This document shows positions 1-14,174 of a stretch of 64,000 nt of DNA, one piece after another. A model generated the notes under the pieces. The model worked only from the letters and a program-made list of their open reading frames with translations. It did not search any database and was not told the DNA's origin. The stretch comes from Zonotrichia leucophrys gambelii. Its lineage: Eukaryota; Chordata; Aves; Passeriformes; Passerellidae. The first letter of the stretch is position 1. The number at the start of each line of letters is the position of its first letter. The DNA is taken from positions 25,856,038 through 25,920,037 of the forward strand of contig NC_088173.1 in the NCBI RefSeq assembly GCF_028769735.1, written 5' to 3'. A program made the translations under genes and the position numbers.

Positions 1-2084
1 TATGTGCTGCTGACAAAGCTCCTGTAATCCCCCACACCACAAGGCCACAGCACTAGAACAGAATGTTTTTTCAACAGTGCCTACATTTCAGCTGGTTTTG
101 TTTTAACAGATCTCAGTAGCTACCATGTCTGTAATGCCAGCTAAATGTACTAGCTGGCCAATCAGCTCATTCCCAAACTCACTCTTCCCAAAACTCTTCC
201 TCTAATTCAGCATCACTTTGTAGGAAGCTCATTGCAATACTTAGATTATTCATCTTTTAAAGGTGTTCCATTTAATAACCGTGTTGATAGGCCAAGGTTT
301 CCTCAAAACTAAAAAAAAAGTGAAATAAGTCACAGTTCTATTATGACTCAGTATTTGTTGATTTTATCACAGGTTAGAGATAAACTAAGATAAATTCAAT
401 TAACAGAGTACAATAGAGTTTTATGAATTAATTGTTTTCTTAAAATGTTGAATAATTAACTATACTTTAAAATTAAGTTGAACACATCATGCAAAAATGT
501 TTAAACCTTGACAGGATTGTGGGGGGAACTGTTTGATTAAAAGACATGATATAACTGGTGGTTTATTATGCTCTTATTTGCAATGTTAAATTGTAACTAC
601 CGAGAATCCTAAGGGGGATAAAAGCAAGAGATCAAAAAAATTATAGAAAAAATAATTTTCACCATTAGAGATGGCTGATAGACAAAGAGAAGGACAGAAA
701 TCTTCATTTTTCTGCCTCTGTCAGGTTGGCTGCAGACTCAGATCATGGACAACTAAGTAAAGTTACAATTGCCTGTTTTTTTAGCAGATTTGAATGCAGT
801 GATCCCTCTGATATGAGAGCACATGGATGTACTCTAACATAAGAGTAACCAAATCTACTCAGCCACTGTTTCCACACAGAAACCACTGCAGTTTGCTGGC
901 AATAAACCCAGCTAAAGGATGATGGGCAACACACGACGCAGCACCCTTGTGTCCAGAGAACACACGTGGAGCTGAAAGGCTCTCAGACACAACCCTGTGC
1001 TGATTGAAGGGGGGATGCTGGTGGTGGTAAGATCCAAAAAGAAAAAAAACCCCAAACCCACCATGTTTTAAAGCAGATAATAAGGCAAAAAAAAATCCAG
1101 ACTGGGAGAAACGCAACAAGAGAGGAAGAAGAGAAGGGCAGAAAGGTCTAGAGACAGTAAGAGAGGGTCACAGGGAAAAATATGAAGGAATTAAGATCCA
1201 AGAACATGTGACACATGGCCAGAAGACCAAACTGAAAAGAGAGTAACTGTTGTGTCTTGTTTGGGTTTTTTTTCAGGTTCACAGAATTTCCATTTATTGT
1301 CTTTCCTACGTTGGATTTAAATGACATATTTGTTCTAAAATGAAAGCATTGGTCTTTAGATTTTGAAATGGATGAACTAGAACACTGAACTTACTTTCTC
1401 CTTTTAAATTCAGAAGGAGACATTGAATTTAGACAGGACTGACTGACGGCCACAGTTGTCCTCAGACTGCAGCTTTTGATGTAGGCTTCAGTCTCTAAGA
1501 TCTGAGCTTGGAGTACTCATAACCTTTTCTCTCTCTCTTTTTCTTATTATTGTTACCTTTACACTGGGAAGATAGACAGGTTCTGACCTCTTATTAATTG
1601 GGTGCCTGTTATTGCCATAATCAAAACATTAAAAAAAGGGGAACAATTGCATGTTATTATATCAGTACTTCTGTTTACAGCCTACAGGATACCACAGGTT
1701 ATGAACCACAAAGTTTGAAACATCACATGAACGAGATAATACAAAACCAAATGCCAAAGAAAAAACATTTTTAAAGATTAATAGATAGTTCAAAATATAT
1801 ATTGATTATATTCATTACATGAGTTACTGAATTGAAGTGCTGTCTGGTTTGGCATCAATACCTAACTTTGAAAAGAAATTATTTTTATGGAAAAGTCACT
1901 CTTGTTACAGATAACAAGTGGAATGGCCTGTTTCATATTTCTTTCACTTGACAGTGCACTAGATAGCCAAAACCACCTGGCTAAATCCTTTCATTCCGAT
2001 GAAGTACTTGGTCCAGCTTCAGAAGCATGTGAAAAAGAATGTGGATTTCTGGAGGTGGGGGGTTAGCAGAGAACCATAAAAATC
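1..2084. other. Gene-free unique AT-rich DNA
   Basis: No open frame of convincing length, no splice-bounded coding signal and no recognisable repeat. Runs of A/T are frequent, for example near 310, 640 and 1260-1280. The only frames above 60 codons (743-934 and 859-1119, both minus strand) overlap each other and show no domain. Confidence 0.7.
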
Positions 2085-2175
2085 ATCAGAAGTCTAGAAA
2101 AAAATGACATCTCAGGAAGGACTGAAAACATTACATTTGCTCAGCCTAGAGAGGGAAGGATTAGCAGAAGGCACA
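2085..2175 (+). mobile_element. Probable decayed CR1 fragment, sense strand
   Basis: The stretch around 'tttgctcagcctagagag', preceded by an 'aggaaggactgaaaa' block, resembles the part of old amniote CR1 elements just downstream of the reverse-transcriptase region (the 'gtttagcctagagaagagaag' type). The match is short and has several differences. The edges are not visible because the flanks fade into unique DNA. It lies about 350 bp before the minus-strand CR1 copy and has the opposite orientation, so it is a separate insertion. It could be chance similarity; a CR1 consensus alignment would decide. Confidence 0.4.
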
Positions 2176-2530
2176 ACAACAGCAGTCAGTAGGTGCAGGA
2201 GGAGCTGCAGCCAAGGCAAAGGAATAAACTGATGTCTGCTGCAGTTTGAATGAGAGGTAATGGACAAGGGATTTGGACTATAAACTCTGCAGGTATTTCA
2301 GTGCCTGTGTCAACTGTTGGCATAACAGCCAGCAGCTGGTGCTTTCACCACTTTGCTGATGAGGATGTGATATATTCCCACTCAAAACCTGACCAATGCT
2401 CTACTGGCTCTACCTGGGACCAATTACCAAAGAGGTGTCCTGGGGAAAGCTGCACATGATAATTCCTTGCTTTAAGGTTATAAAGCAGAACCTACAGGTG
2501 TTTATGTTATGTTTGTGTATTATGTATTAT

Positions 2531-2795
2531 CACAGAATCACAGAATGGTTTGGGTTGGAAGGGACCTTAAAGATGATGTAAGTCCAGTCTCCCTGCTGTT
2601 GGCAGGGACATTTTCCACTAGACCAGTTTGCTCAGAGCTCATCCAGTCTGGTCTTGAACACTTCCAGGGAAAAAGCATCCACAGCTTCCCCAGGCAACCT
2701 GTTCCAGTACCTCACCACCCTAACTAATTCTACTCTAATTCTAGTAAAAAATTTCTTCCTAATATCTGATCTAAACCTACTCTCTTTCAGGATGT
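2531..2795 (-). mobile_element. CR1 LINE, 5'-truncated 3' end
   Basis: Reading the plus strand, 'cacagaatcacagaatggtt' followed by 'tgggttggaagggacctt' is the reverse complement of the CR1 3' terminus. It continues through the usual CR1 tail ('cactagaccagtttgctcag', 'ggcaacctgttccag', 'aatttcttcctaat') to 'ctctttcag'. Only the last 265 bp or so of the element remain, which is typical of 5'-truncated CR1 insertion. The bases 'tgtattat' occur immediately left (2523-2530) and right (2796-2803) of the copy and may be a short target-site duplication. It has no coding capacity; the small open frames here are by-products. Confidence 0.9.
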
Positions 2796-4370
2796 TGTAT
2801 TATGGGTTTTTTTGTGTGACCCTGGGCCTTTGCAACTACACACAAGTTATGGAGAAGTCAAAGTTGCTTTTTTAATTTCTGTTTTTCCATACCATCAGGA
2901 ATAAATAGTGATCTCTTTCTAGGCAATGATAATTCTGCCAGCCCTCGTGACCATGAAAGAGCCTCCTGAAACCACAGTTCCAGTAAAAAGAAAAAAAAAA
3001 AGGTCCTTTATCAAGAAAGTGATAGCTGTCCTTGTAGACACTCTGGGACTGATATGGGAACTCAGAGGTCCCAAGAAATAGCTGCTGCCTGACACCAAGT
3101 AAACAACTTGTTTACTCTTACCTTGGAGCTCTGTTGTCTGTTACCTTTTCTCTTTCATTTAATGCTGCTTCATCTCTACATTCTCTTATCTCACCTTTCC
3201 CCAGGCCCAGTACAGTCCTTGCACTTCTCCTATTTCTGTTTTCACAACTCATTTGTCTTTCTTTCCAGCGCATGACCATTTACCCTAACTCTTGAGATAA
3301 ATTTATTTTTTCTTTTGTAGTGCATTTTGTATAAAGGTTCATACATTATCCAAAGAACAAAAATACAGGTACACTAATAGAAGAGGTTTAAGTGCAATTT
3401 TAACAGTGCTGTTTGGAAACATCAACTCCTTTCTTGCTATTCAAAGATCACAAATAAAAAAAAACCATTGAATACTCCAGAAATAAATTTTTAGAAAAAA
3501 GGGAATAATCCCCCCCCACCCAGATTTTTTTTTTCTGAAAAATTAACCTTATAGAAGTAGTACTGATTCTAGTATTTAATAGTTTCTAGTGTTTCATCCT
3601 TAAGGACTTGTACTTTAGATTTTCCTTCTATAGTCACATAAAGTAGATTTTAAATGGGAACCAAGGTTCTGATGTAATCCTGTGAATGGCTGAAGCTGAT
3701 AACAGCTGACGCAGCAGATAAGTGTGTGGAAGGATATTAAATTAAACAAAGCCATTTGCAAACTTCATGAATTTGAAGCAAACTCAAAAAACCCCTCAAA
3801 CTTTGTGTTTCCACATTTCTTTAGTACACTAAGCAATACCCAAAGTGTGGCATGCCTCACACACACATTCAGCTGTGCCTGTAAGAGGACCTGCACACAA
3901 CCCTCAGGCTGTGACAGCCCCTGGTGAAAGGAAAGCTGTGTCCCCAGTAACAGCCCCATGCTGGTCACTGCCACTTCACTACCAGCAAAAGCCAGAATTG
4001 CACAGTTTTCCAGCCTGGTCTCACAATGGTTTTGCACTGCTGCAAAAGGTCTTAACACAGCCTCCTGCAACATAAGGCATTTTCCACCTCAGGATTTTCT
4101 CCGCTGTGAAATTCTCACATTGGCAGCTGGAAGGACAGTGCAGATCCTGAGCAGAGTTACACTGGCCATGTTTGAGGTGAATCCCTGTGAGGTGTATTTA
4201 GATACTGCAGGCAGTGCTAAAACCATAAGGCAGGGAGAAAGGCCACATCCTTTGCTGCCTGATGGCAACAAGCTGGAAGCCTGAGATCCCCGCTGCCTAG
4301 GGAGGTGGGAAACCACCTCCGGTTTGTCAAGCTGTCACCTTCCTTCCAGTCACGTCTCTCTTCAGCAACA

Positions 4371-4400
4371 AACAAACTATACAAAAACAAACTATACAAA
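4371..4400. repeat. Perfect 15-bp tandem duplication
   Basis: The unit 'aacaaactatacaaa' occurs twice in direct succession with no mismatch (4371-4385 and 4386-4400). Identical copies suggest a recent slippage or duplication. No gene or other repeat is attached to it. Confidence 0.85.
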
Positions 4401-7400
4401 TCCTACATGGGGAGATTTTACACTCAGGGTCAACTTTCTACTTCTTCTCTGTAGCTGCTGGTCCTGGTTTGCAGGCTGGTGTCACACGGCAGAGACAGTC
4501 TGCTGCACAGCAGTGGGGAAAACACACAGGCATGAGCATGGGGAGGACACAAAGGCAGGGAGAAATTCCTGGGCCAGAGACACATAACACTCTCCCCACA
4601 AAGGGCAAAAGCACCTGAAAACAGCCAAAAGAGATGGATATTAAGGAAGGGAGAGCATAAATGTGAAGCCCCATAGCTGGAAAAGGAGACAGGGCCAGGG
4701 CTCCTCCTGCATTGCATGGGAATGGGCAGCAGTAAATGGGGCAATATGGGATTTGGTTTCTGCAGAGGAAACATAAACTGGGTGGGCTGGAGGCAGCCAG
4801 CAGTAAAAACTGAGGGGAGGAAGGAAAGGGAGGTAGCTGCCACAATTTTTCCAGCAGGGAACAGAGAGAAGGCAGGAAATTCAGCTTTTGTGCCAGCACT
4901 GCCCCAGAGCTCCTCCTGCTCAGCCAGGCATGGGGCTAGCATCCCAACACTAAGCATTGGCAGAGAGTTCATGGGAATCACCAACCCCCAGGCAAAACGC
5001 TCCCACAAAGCCTGCTCACAGCACCCAGCAAACAGCTCCTGCCTAGGGACCTGCTGCACAGAGAAATATTGACAAGGCAGATGCCAAGGACCAGCCTCGG
5101 CCAGCGCGGCTGTAGGTTGGTGAGGCTCCCCTCCTCAAAACATCAATGTGAAATGTTGGATGAATGCCCTGTGTTACTGAGTATTTGAAACAACCCAAGC
5201 ACAGCATGATTTGCCTCTCTGCATGTGTGGACATAGAAATCTGGGCACTTAAATAACCAGTTTTAAGGGTTTTTTTAATTGCCTTAGAAGAAAAGCAAAC
5301 TCCCTATGAAAGTCTTTTAATCACAAGTTTTCTCAATGTGCCTTCTGCTCACGTGAAGGTTGGTGGATATCTCTATTGCTGTGTACCACAGAGGGATGAG
5401 TACATTGTTTGCACTCCACAGAATGATAAATGTGCTCAGCATGCTCATCAGCACTCCAGCTCTCCTTGAATGAAGGCTCCAAGCTCTGCTCTTCTTTTTA
5501 TTTAAACTCGTTAAAAGTATTTAATAGGTTTTAATTAAACCCCTTAAAGCTATTTAAATCACCAGATTGTCACCCTTTGATTGTGATATATTTGTTTGTC
5601 CACTTGTAAGATAAAAGCTAGGAGTTTCTAAGGACTATATTACAGTACAGAAAATGAACTGCCACCCCCTCCCCTTGTGTTAGTCAAGCTAAATAAATTT
5701 GAAAAATGTCCTTAGAGTGTGCAATTTTATATAGAAAGCTTTATACATATTGTGCATTGCTGAGCAGAAGGAGAAAAAGAAACAAAGGAGAGCCCCTTTC
5801 CTTGCAACAGGAAGGGATAAGTGTTGATGCAATTCACCCCCACCCAGAAGGCAGAGAGAAAATTGTAATGCTTAGAATGCTTTTTCCTTAACGTGCTATT
5901 GGCAAACCTATTTTTGTTTCCCATGAAAGAGCTCGTTTGGGTAGGGCAGATACAGAACAGCCAGAGCGGAAGCTGAGCCCCGGTCAATCAGCAGCTCTCC
6001 TTTTCCATGTGCTGCAGAAGTTAGGAAAGTCATATAGCTCTGTGCTATGTTTGTGACCCAAGTGCATCTCCAGCAGCATGACTAATTGTATAATTCAGGA
6101 AAGGGTCACTGCAGTGTCTGCTATGATGTATTTATTTTTAGAACATCCGGGATCAGCCCAGACACCCATTTTAGCCACACCCGCCCATGCCATTCTGTTC
6201 CTGACAAAGCTCTGAAAGCCTCTGGAACATCAAAAAGCAGTTCCTGTCAGAAAACTCTGTGGAAACACTGTAAATTCCTTCTATAATTAATGTAATTCCA
6301 TGCTCACTGGTCCATTGAGACTCTCTTCATCTTTTCCACACTGCCTGGAACAAAGGTTAAATGGTACAGAATATCCCAAAGGGAAGGCCCCAAATGGGCT
6401 TTGTAAGCCCTGCGTGCAGCACAGTCTCACTGGAGTTACTTCATATGCAAGGACGAAGGGAACACTTTGAAAATCTCATTTCTCTAATTGGCATATACAG
6501 CTGATGAAGACCTTCTCTTGCCTGTCTCTATCTTGCCAAGCTGATTATAACTCACGATGTTCTGAATTTCTACCAATCTTATACAACTGCTAAGGTCAGA
6601 TGCAAAACTAAAAATCTTCTCACATGCTTTATGTAACAAAGAATTCCCATTTAAAAACAAAGTTACTACAAAGAGCACTTGAAACAGAGTGTCAGCACTG
6701 AGGACTCATCCTACCAAAGAGCAGTGGGAACTACTGCATTAGCCACGCTGGCTCCTGCCCGGAAAAACAGCTTGCGGGGGGAACAGAGAGGCCCATATTC
6801 AGGATTCTCAGGCCTGTCAAAATCCCAGCTCCCAGTCGGTGCACTGGGAAGCCATGGTGAGCTGGGAGCTGATCCCATCATGCTGGTGAACAGCTATAGA
6901 CACCCCTTGTACTTTCATTGGCAATTAGAGCAATTGTATTCCCAGGACAATTACAACTATTACATTACAATTGTAAATAAGCTGTTCCATTCCTACACAA
7001 ACCTTTCTGCTCTTCTTCAACCTTTCCTCCCATGAATGATCAATCCCCACTTTCCATTTTGCATCTGGAAACAGCAGCTCCTGCCAGCTCTTGGAAATGC
7101 AAGGCGAAAGCAAATAAGGAAGAAGCAGACAGTGCACTACAAGAAAGCATCTCTAAGTCAGTAAGATAAATTGTGCACTAGTTCACCTAAATTAAAGAGC
7201 ATTAAGACATGCCAGCCACATGACTCCATTAGCACTGGGGATAGCTTGCAAAAGTAGTGGAATCCTCTGGAGCCATTTGAACTGGATAGGATAAAATGTG
7301 CAGAGAACCAAAAAACCACTGTGCTCTGGGAGGATTTTTTTTCCTCTAGTACATGTGCTGTGTCCTTCCCTTGCACATCTCACGGACTGGGTTATTTGGC

Positions 7401-8974
7401 ATAGATCTTGAGTGAGTAATTTTTTTTTGTTGCTGGCATGTTGGAAACTAGTGAGTTGTTGCAAGCCCAACACTTTTTAAAATACATTTGCTATCTTCTG
7501 AATAACAGCAAATATATTTATAAACTACTCTTATAAGAAAAAAAACTTCCTAAAGAGAACCTAAAATTGCTCTGCTGGAAGAGCCTTTCTGGGCAGCCAG
7601 CCCTTGGTGTAGCTACAACTTCCAAGGCTTATGTGATCTGAGTCAAAACAGAGGATGTCCAGACTCCATCTGGACTCTATAGGACATCCAGAAAGCTCCA
7701 TAACTCAAAGAATTCAGTAGTTTTCACAAAGAGGTTTTAACAGTCCTTTGCAAGAATGAGTAACAAGAGTGGAACTGCACACTGGTCCCAAACATTTCCT
7801 TCAACACACCACACATTTCTGACTTTATGAGCATCTGTAGGAGTTAGGGGTAGATGAGGTTTGACAGCTCGGCAGGAGTTTCAGAGTGTCTAGAATTCCT
7901 GGGTAAAGAAAACCCCCAAATTACTGCTTTTGTGGACTTTGAGTGGCCATGGAAGCATCAGCCATGTATCATGCCAAAAGCTGCCCCTCTCTACTGAACA
8001 TGAGACCTGGAATTTGGGTGGAAAGGGTTTGAATTACACATTTCTTTGCAGAGTAATCATCACCTATTTTTGCCATTTTGTATAGAAATACTTGGTGATA
8101 TCTTTGCTTCTGTAACCTTTGAATGAGTTTGCAAACACCTATATTTACATCATCTATATTGTTGTGATATATAACCCATGCTGAGATGAGGAGGAGTAAT
8201 TCATCTGTCTAGGAAAGATTATTTCAGGCTATCCTCCCAATGGGATAGATAGCACCCATATAGTAATGTTCAGAAGGTTATCAACACTGTATTTCAAACA
8301 AAACCTTAGACTCAATTTTGTGCATGAGAAAAAGTAGGAAATGTAGCAAAAAATTAAGGAATATATGGGGTTCTGATCACTTCAGGTAATTTATATGAAG
8401 TGGAAAGATGCCTCAACAAATAAGTAATTTGTAGAGGAAAATAATGCAAATTGGCCAAGAAGGTTAGAAAATCTCCTGGCATTGTTTTCCTCAAAACAAC
8501 TAAAATCCAAAGTGTTTGCCATTCTTATCAGTTGTTGCTTCAATAGCTGAATTTCTCAAGCCCAAAACCAACATTAATCTCCTGCGAAAGATTATGAAAG
8601 AAGAAATCTCCAGGAAGAACAAACATCTCATTAATATCATAATGTTAATTGATTTAACCCTAAAGTTACACTGACACTCCTCACACCAAGTAAATCACAC
8701 CATCAATCACACTGAGAAATCACACCATTAAGACAAATTGAATGTGCTTTTTAGAATGATTACTTATCCTGTAGAAATCTTCAGACAGAAAGGCTAGTGT
8801 AGTGCTCCCATCCCAGCAAAAGACATAATTTTGTCAGAGTGATAAGGCAGAATGTTTACAGCAGAAAATTGTGATGCAAAATTATGTGCCACTTGCTCTG
8901 TGGTTTCAGAAACCTGAGATGCATTGCTGTCTACAACATGCAGCTAACACCCAGAAGCACATTACTGCCATTGC

Positions 8975-8991
8975 AAAAAAAAAAAAAAAAA
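8975..8991 (+). repeat. Poly(A) tract
   Basis: A run of 17 A followed by 'gagaaagg'. The preceding 150 bp do not resemble a transcript or SINE that I recognise, so I describe it only as a mononucleotide repeat, not as a retrocopy tail. Confidence 0.8.
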
Positions 8992-10970
8992 GAGAAAGGA
9001 TTCAAAATTGTTGTAAAACTACTCTACTGATCAACTGATAAACAGTATAGAATTTGCACTTGTACCAAAGGCAAGTATCCATTTTCCACATGAAAGCAGC
9101 CAGAAAATCCTTGTCCTGTTCCTAGTTTGAAACATAACCTTTGGAGCACCAGCTAGTTAGTTTGGCCTGAAAGGGGTCCTTGGCCACTCTGACTGCTGAG
9201 AAAAAAAGTATTTTTAAATTAATTTGGATCCTTCCAGACCAGCCTCTAGTACATGTGTGGGTGGCAGCAGAGAGCTTTCTACCCCTTCCGACAACACCCC
9301 AGCAGATGACACTTGCTGAATTTTTTTCCAAGTCATCATATCAGCAAGAGACCATCAGCTCGTCTTCTCTCATGGGAAGGTAGGACCAGAAGGCACAGTG
9401 TGGAGAGAACATCATATTAAATTGTGTCAAACCCCTTTTCCTGTGGCAGGTAGGTCTGGCTGATACCACATGCCACTGTTAGGGCATCCAAGGATCCACT
9501 TTCACAAGAGGAGTGCCAAGGTATTGCTACGTGATATGCCAGCTGCTGGAACAATGACAGTGACTTTCAGGGATGCAAATCAGAGTTTTGACCTTTCTGT
9601 TTTAAAGGGAGACCTATTTTAATAGAGAAACCCATTTTTAGAGTGCTAGTTCCAACCAAAAGTAGTTGTTTGTCTTCCAAAGGAGCCAGGTATTTAATTC
9701 TTCACTTGTATTTGGAAATAACACCTGCTACACACAAATCCAACTTTGTCTCTCTGTTTACAGAATTGCAAAATAAACCCATTAATGAGTCTTCCTTGAG
9801 CTGCTGCAGCAAAAATTACAAACAACATCACCATCTCCCCCCACCCCCTTTCATAAGGGCCATAAATAAAAATGATGGTTTTCCATGAGATTTTACTAAT
9901 TTTACATGTTGAAGTTAGTATGGCTATCAAATAGTACCAGTTAAATGTACTCCCATCTCAAGGTTAAGAGATCCTTAAAGATTATTTTCAATTTTTACTT
10001 TTGCAGTACAAATTATAGTACCAAAAAAAAAAAAAAGTTCAAGTACTTCAGCAGGTTTTTCCACACAGGACTCAGATGTATAAACAATTTGAGTCCAAAT
10101 TCAAGGTACTTTCCTAATTAGGAAAAAAGCCCCACAAAACCAAACCAAACCTCAGCAGATCTTTTTTCCCTAATTTATAAACTAGTGAAGATTAATAAGA
10201 ACTCTAGTTTTGAACACAGATAAAAAGAGTCAGCTCAAGAAAAGATAAAACATTCTGGTAAATTTTCAGAAAAGACAATAAATTTTTGGGCATGTTATAC
10301 AGCATTATGTTTTCCCAGGTTTGGAACAGAATGCTGTAGGCAATTTGCCCTTCATACTCAGTTTCCATTTATTTTGGCTGTAAATCATAACCAAGCAGGT
10401 ATCAAGCCATCTGCTTCTATCCTCAGTAAATGCACTAAACTTGCTTTCAGGTTTGGGGATACAACATGCAGTTTCCTTCTGTCCAGTAATAAATACACCT
10501 TTAAACTCCATTAGTCAAAAGCTGCCCCAAAATGCAAAGGATCTAATGAATGAAAGGATTGTGGCAGCAGGGGGAAAAAAAAAAGAACAAAAAAAATCTG
10601 CACAGGGATAAAAATTCAATATTCCATTAAAGGCTATCATAAGTTCCAGCACTATAACTTGATCTTTCACAAAACTAATCTTGGCAAACTGCTGGAAACA
10701 GTGAAAGCACCAAATACAAATTTTTTTTTTTTTCACAACAGGCAAAATCTCAAGACATCCAAACTTTTGGTTCCAGCAAGTTAAAGATGTAAGAAAGTAA
10801 TATCTAAACCCCATTCACGTTTCTCAAATTTTCAGAAATGAGAAAATGATCCAACTTTGGCTGTCTGTGCCTTGCTGGTTTTCCAGAGAACAAACATGAA
10901 TAATAACCCAGAGTGAGGTGAGACCATTCTCAAAAGCTTTCACTGCTCAAAACAGTTTAGTTAGTATTTA

Positions 10971-10994
10971 ATTTTAAAAATTAATTTTTAAAAT
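10971..10994. repeat. 24-bp perfect AT-only palindrome
   Basis: Twelve-base arms made only of A and T, centred on TTAA, read identically on both strands. The outer flanks ('agtattta' and 'acttga') extend the symmetry imperfectly. AT-only palindromes arise easily by chance in DNA of this composition; no function is implied. Confidence 0.7.
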
Positions 10995-13900
10995 ACTTGA
11001 GGGCTTGTGAGCAGAGAGCACAGAAGCTGGAAAAGGAAAAGGCTATCCATCTCCTCTAATTTACATCAACAGGAGCAGCATTCAGACAGCTGCAAATGTG
11101 TGTAGTAACTACAGGAGCCCTGGCTCAGTGGAACTTTTCTCAAGCTATCAGCTTGGGAGTCAGGATTAATCAGCTGTGCTATAGGTTTGGGATGCTACAC
11201 AGCATCCCCATAATGAGCAAAGGGGCTGGGAAACTCATGCTTTAGGGCTGATCCACAGTGAAACAGAGCAGCTCCAAACGACTTCAGGGCATTTGGACCA
11301 AACTCTCAATGCCAAGATTTGCTCCTACCTTTCAAAAAAAGAACTCCCTTGTTTCTTTGTGATGCCATCAACACTGACAGAGCACTCAGATAAAGCTACT
11401 TCTGGCTGTCTCCAGCTGATGCCAGGAGGAGCACAGCCCTCTGTGCTCTGCCACCACTTCTGCAGGACACCAGCCTGGCTGCCTGGTGAGAAGGATGCAG
11501 TGCTGTGCTACCAGCACTGCGGGGAGGATGCTTGCTGTGCTGTGCAGCCACCCCACGCTGTATTCCAAGACCAAGGCACAAGAAAATGCAACATCTAAAC
11601 ACTTACATTATAAGCACATGCCAAGGCTTCTCCTCTCATCTTTTAGAAGGAGACAAGTTCACCTTTACACATTTTTAAAGTAATTACATCCTAAGGCAGA
11701 TTCAAGAGCATTCATATTTGATTACTATAATTTGACATTGTATTTTTTGACACATTCCAGTGCTGCCTGTTTAAAGCTGAAAATGCTATGAACCAACCTA
11801 GAAAAATGCTAGAAAGCATTTTTATTTGAGCTACATTTTGGAACAGGTAAGAATAAAGAGCAATATGCCAGGAGAGCTGAACATCTTGAGATGAGCATGC
11901 TCCTATTTTAAGCATGCCATTTAACTCCCAGAGGGTTGACAAAAGTCTAGGTAGGAAGAACAAGTTGTCAGGAGGCTATCAGCCTCCACATCTGTACTTA
12001 ACTGAGCCTCTAGTAATGTGCTGACAGAGGGCAGACTCTGCTGAAACATTATGGGCTTTTGAGGATGAAAGATCCCAGGACAAGTCAGAAAATTGCAAAG
12101 AAAAGCACTATGAGCATACAGCTGAAGAAAAAGCATGAAATTTGGAAGCCTCACAGAAGACCAGGTATATTCTTTACTAACTGCAGTGGAAATGTCCTAT
12201 GTATGATATACAAAAAGTACACGGACAAACACCTTGTGTGTAGCAAATGAAAAAGTTGGAAGCCCACACATTTGTCTTGGTGAGCTTTGAAAGCAAACTA
12301 CTCCAAAACCTGGGGGAGGGAGTATTAAAACACTGGGGTGGGATTTGGCCTTCTCTAAAAATCATATTATATATAAGAACTATATTATTATTTATCATTT
12401 AATAATACTAAACAGCTGGAGAAAAGTCTTGTTGCTGTCTCCAATGCTCAAAAAAGGGAGACTGGCGTGAGTCTCCTCACCATCACTTCCCAGCTTTGGA
12501 TTACAAGATTCTGCTGTTATAGCCCAGATGACCAGAGCACTTTAGAGATCACAAAAAGTGGAAATCCAAATAATCTGGTCCAGCTTTGCACAACAGACAA
12601 TAAAACCACTTCTGTCTTAACAGGTTGGTGCATGTGGCTGCCAGAAGCAAGCGTGACCAGCGCGTATAACTTTATTTCACAAGGTAGAAAAAAACATACT
12701 CCAAATTTCCCCATAAATTTTCCTAATTTTCTAGCATGAATTTACCAATAGAATTTCACCACCACATCTACCTTGCAATTAAGTGTTAAAAATACTTTTT
12801 TTTCCTGTTTTACAGAACCAAAATTGTTCAGAACAAATGTATCATATATAAAATCTGCTTATTCACTGTCATAATTTCTGCCATGTTCATATCATGCAGA
12901 GGAGGAAAAATCCTTTTTTTAGGATTCCTCCCACCTTTGCATGTTGCTTTCTGGTAAGCTTTATGGACTGTTGTGTTAAACATGCTCTTTTTGATGCAAC
13001 TCCACTTTGCTTTTCAGAAATTGTTAAATTAAAGCTTTGACAATGACAGGAAGACTATTTTTATAAGGAATAGCAGACAGAGAATAAATAGCACCTCAAG
13101 ACAGACTTTTGGGGCTTGTACTTAACATAACTTTAAAAGCAGTTCTTTCTGTGGCACAGGTTTATTTTTAATCTCCTTTATTGATCTGTTTTCCTAACAG
13201 CAATGAGCCCAAGCAATAGAATAAGATACACCACAAAATACTAGATTTCAACACATAACCTGAGCAAAAGTTGATTAACTTCATTTAGATCAGGTAATCT
13301 AGTGTTATCAAATTTTAATTCTGGTTAATAGATCCTTTTCAGGAAATGTATAGGCACTTGTAGAAGCTGTAGCCCAGAGAGATGGAAAATAAAAGTACAG
13401 ATAAAAGGCAGAATTTACTTCAAATGTATCTTTTGGCAAAGATGATGATAGACTCTGACCCTTGTTGCAGGTTCTTTCACCCTTTCAGGTTTTACTAGTT
13501 AATTCCATTTTAAAAGCAAGATCTTTTAAGCTGAAGAATAATGAAAACATCAGTTCAGTGACCACCTGAACACCAAAAGTTGTATTAAATCTGTGCATTT
13601 AAGAATCATACCTAAAAGATACTGTGCCCAGTAACCAATGTGACCCCTAGGCTTGCACCCCTCATTATCCGACACTTGACAGATGTTTTAAGTCCCTATA
13701 TCTTTGGGGCCAAAACAAAAATAATTTCTTAAAGACATTCTTGGCCAAACCTATAGCTAGATAGTGCAAGGGAAATCTATCAGGATGGATCTAACTTGCA
13801 AGCACAAAAATTGTAACATCTTTCAGGCATTTCAATTGTCCCCTTAAAGTTATCTTTGCAAAAAATGCTTTAACATGTAGAAGAAAAACAGAACTGCAAA

Positions 13901-14174
13901 CTTTTGTAAATACACCTCTGCTTTTGACTCCTCTCAGATTTAGGAGCTTCATGACACCTAGAAAGAAAACTGTCACAAAAATACAATGGCAGGAAAGTTT
14001 TTCACAGAGCACATATAACTCAGCTGCCAGTTAGTACCTTCTCCTCCAACACACAGTCTTTCAATCACTGCAGTAGAAATGAAGAAAAAGCACACACCGA
14101 CTGACAGCTCAGCTTTTGTTCACAAACCACTTGAGAGATGTGACAAGTCTATCCAAAAAAGCCAAAGAACTTAC

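Larger units (their letters stand above)
2804..14150. other. Gene-free unique DNA
   Basis: Mostly unique intergenic or intronic sequence. It includes a C-rich run near 3511-3522, a somewhat GC-richer block at about 3.9-5.1 kb where overlapping frames stay open by chance, an A17 run at 8975-8991 and an AT palindrome at 10971-10994. The plus-strand frame at 11293-11598 is cysteine-rich but matches no family I know. I see no convincing exon, RNA gene or transposon here. Confidence 0.65.

Noticed and set aside
4430..5059. Longest open frame in the window, 209 codons, minus strand
   Set aside because: A second minus-strand frame (4438-4899) and a plus-strand frame (4716-5072) are open over the same bases, so stops are scarce for compositional reasons. 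The peptide is Leu/Pro/Cys/Ser-rich with no domain or splice support.
11293..11598. Cysteine-rich plus-strand frame resembling a small secreted domain
   Set aside because: Cysteine spacing fits neither the WAP, Kazal nor defensin patterns, the opposite strand is also open in two frames, and no splice sites bound it.
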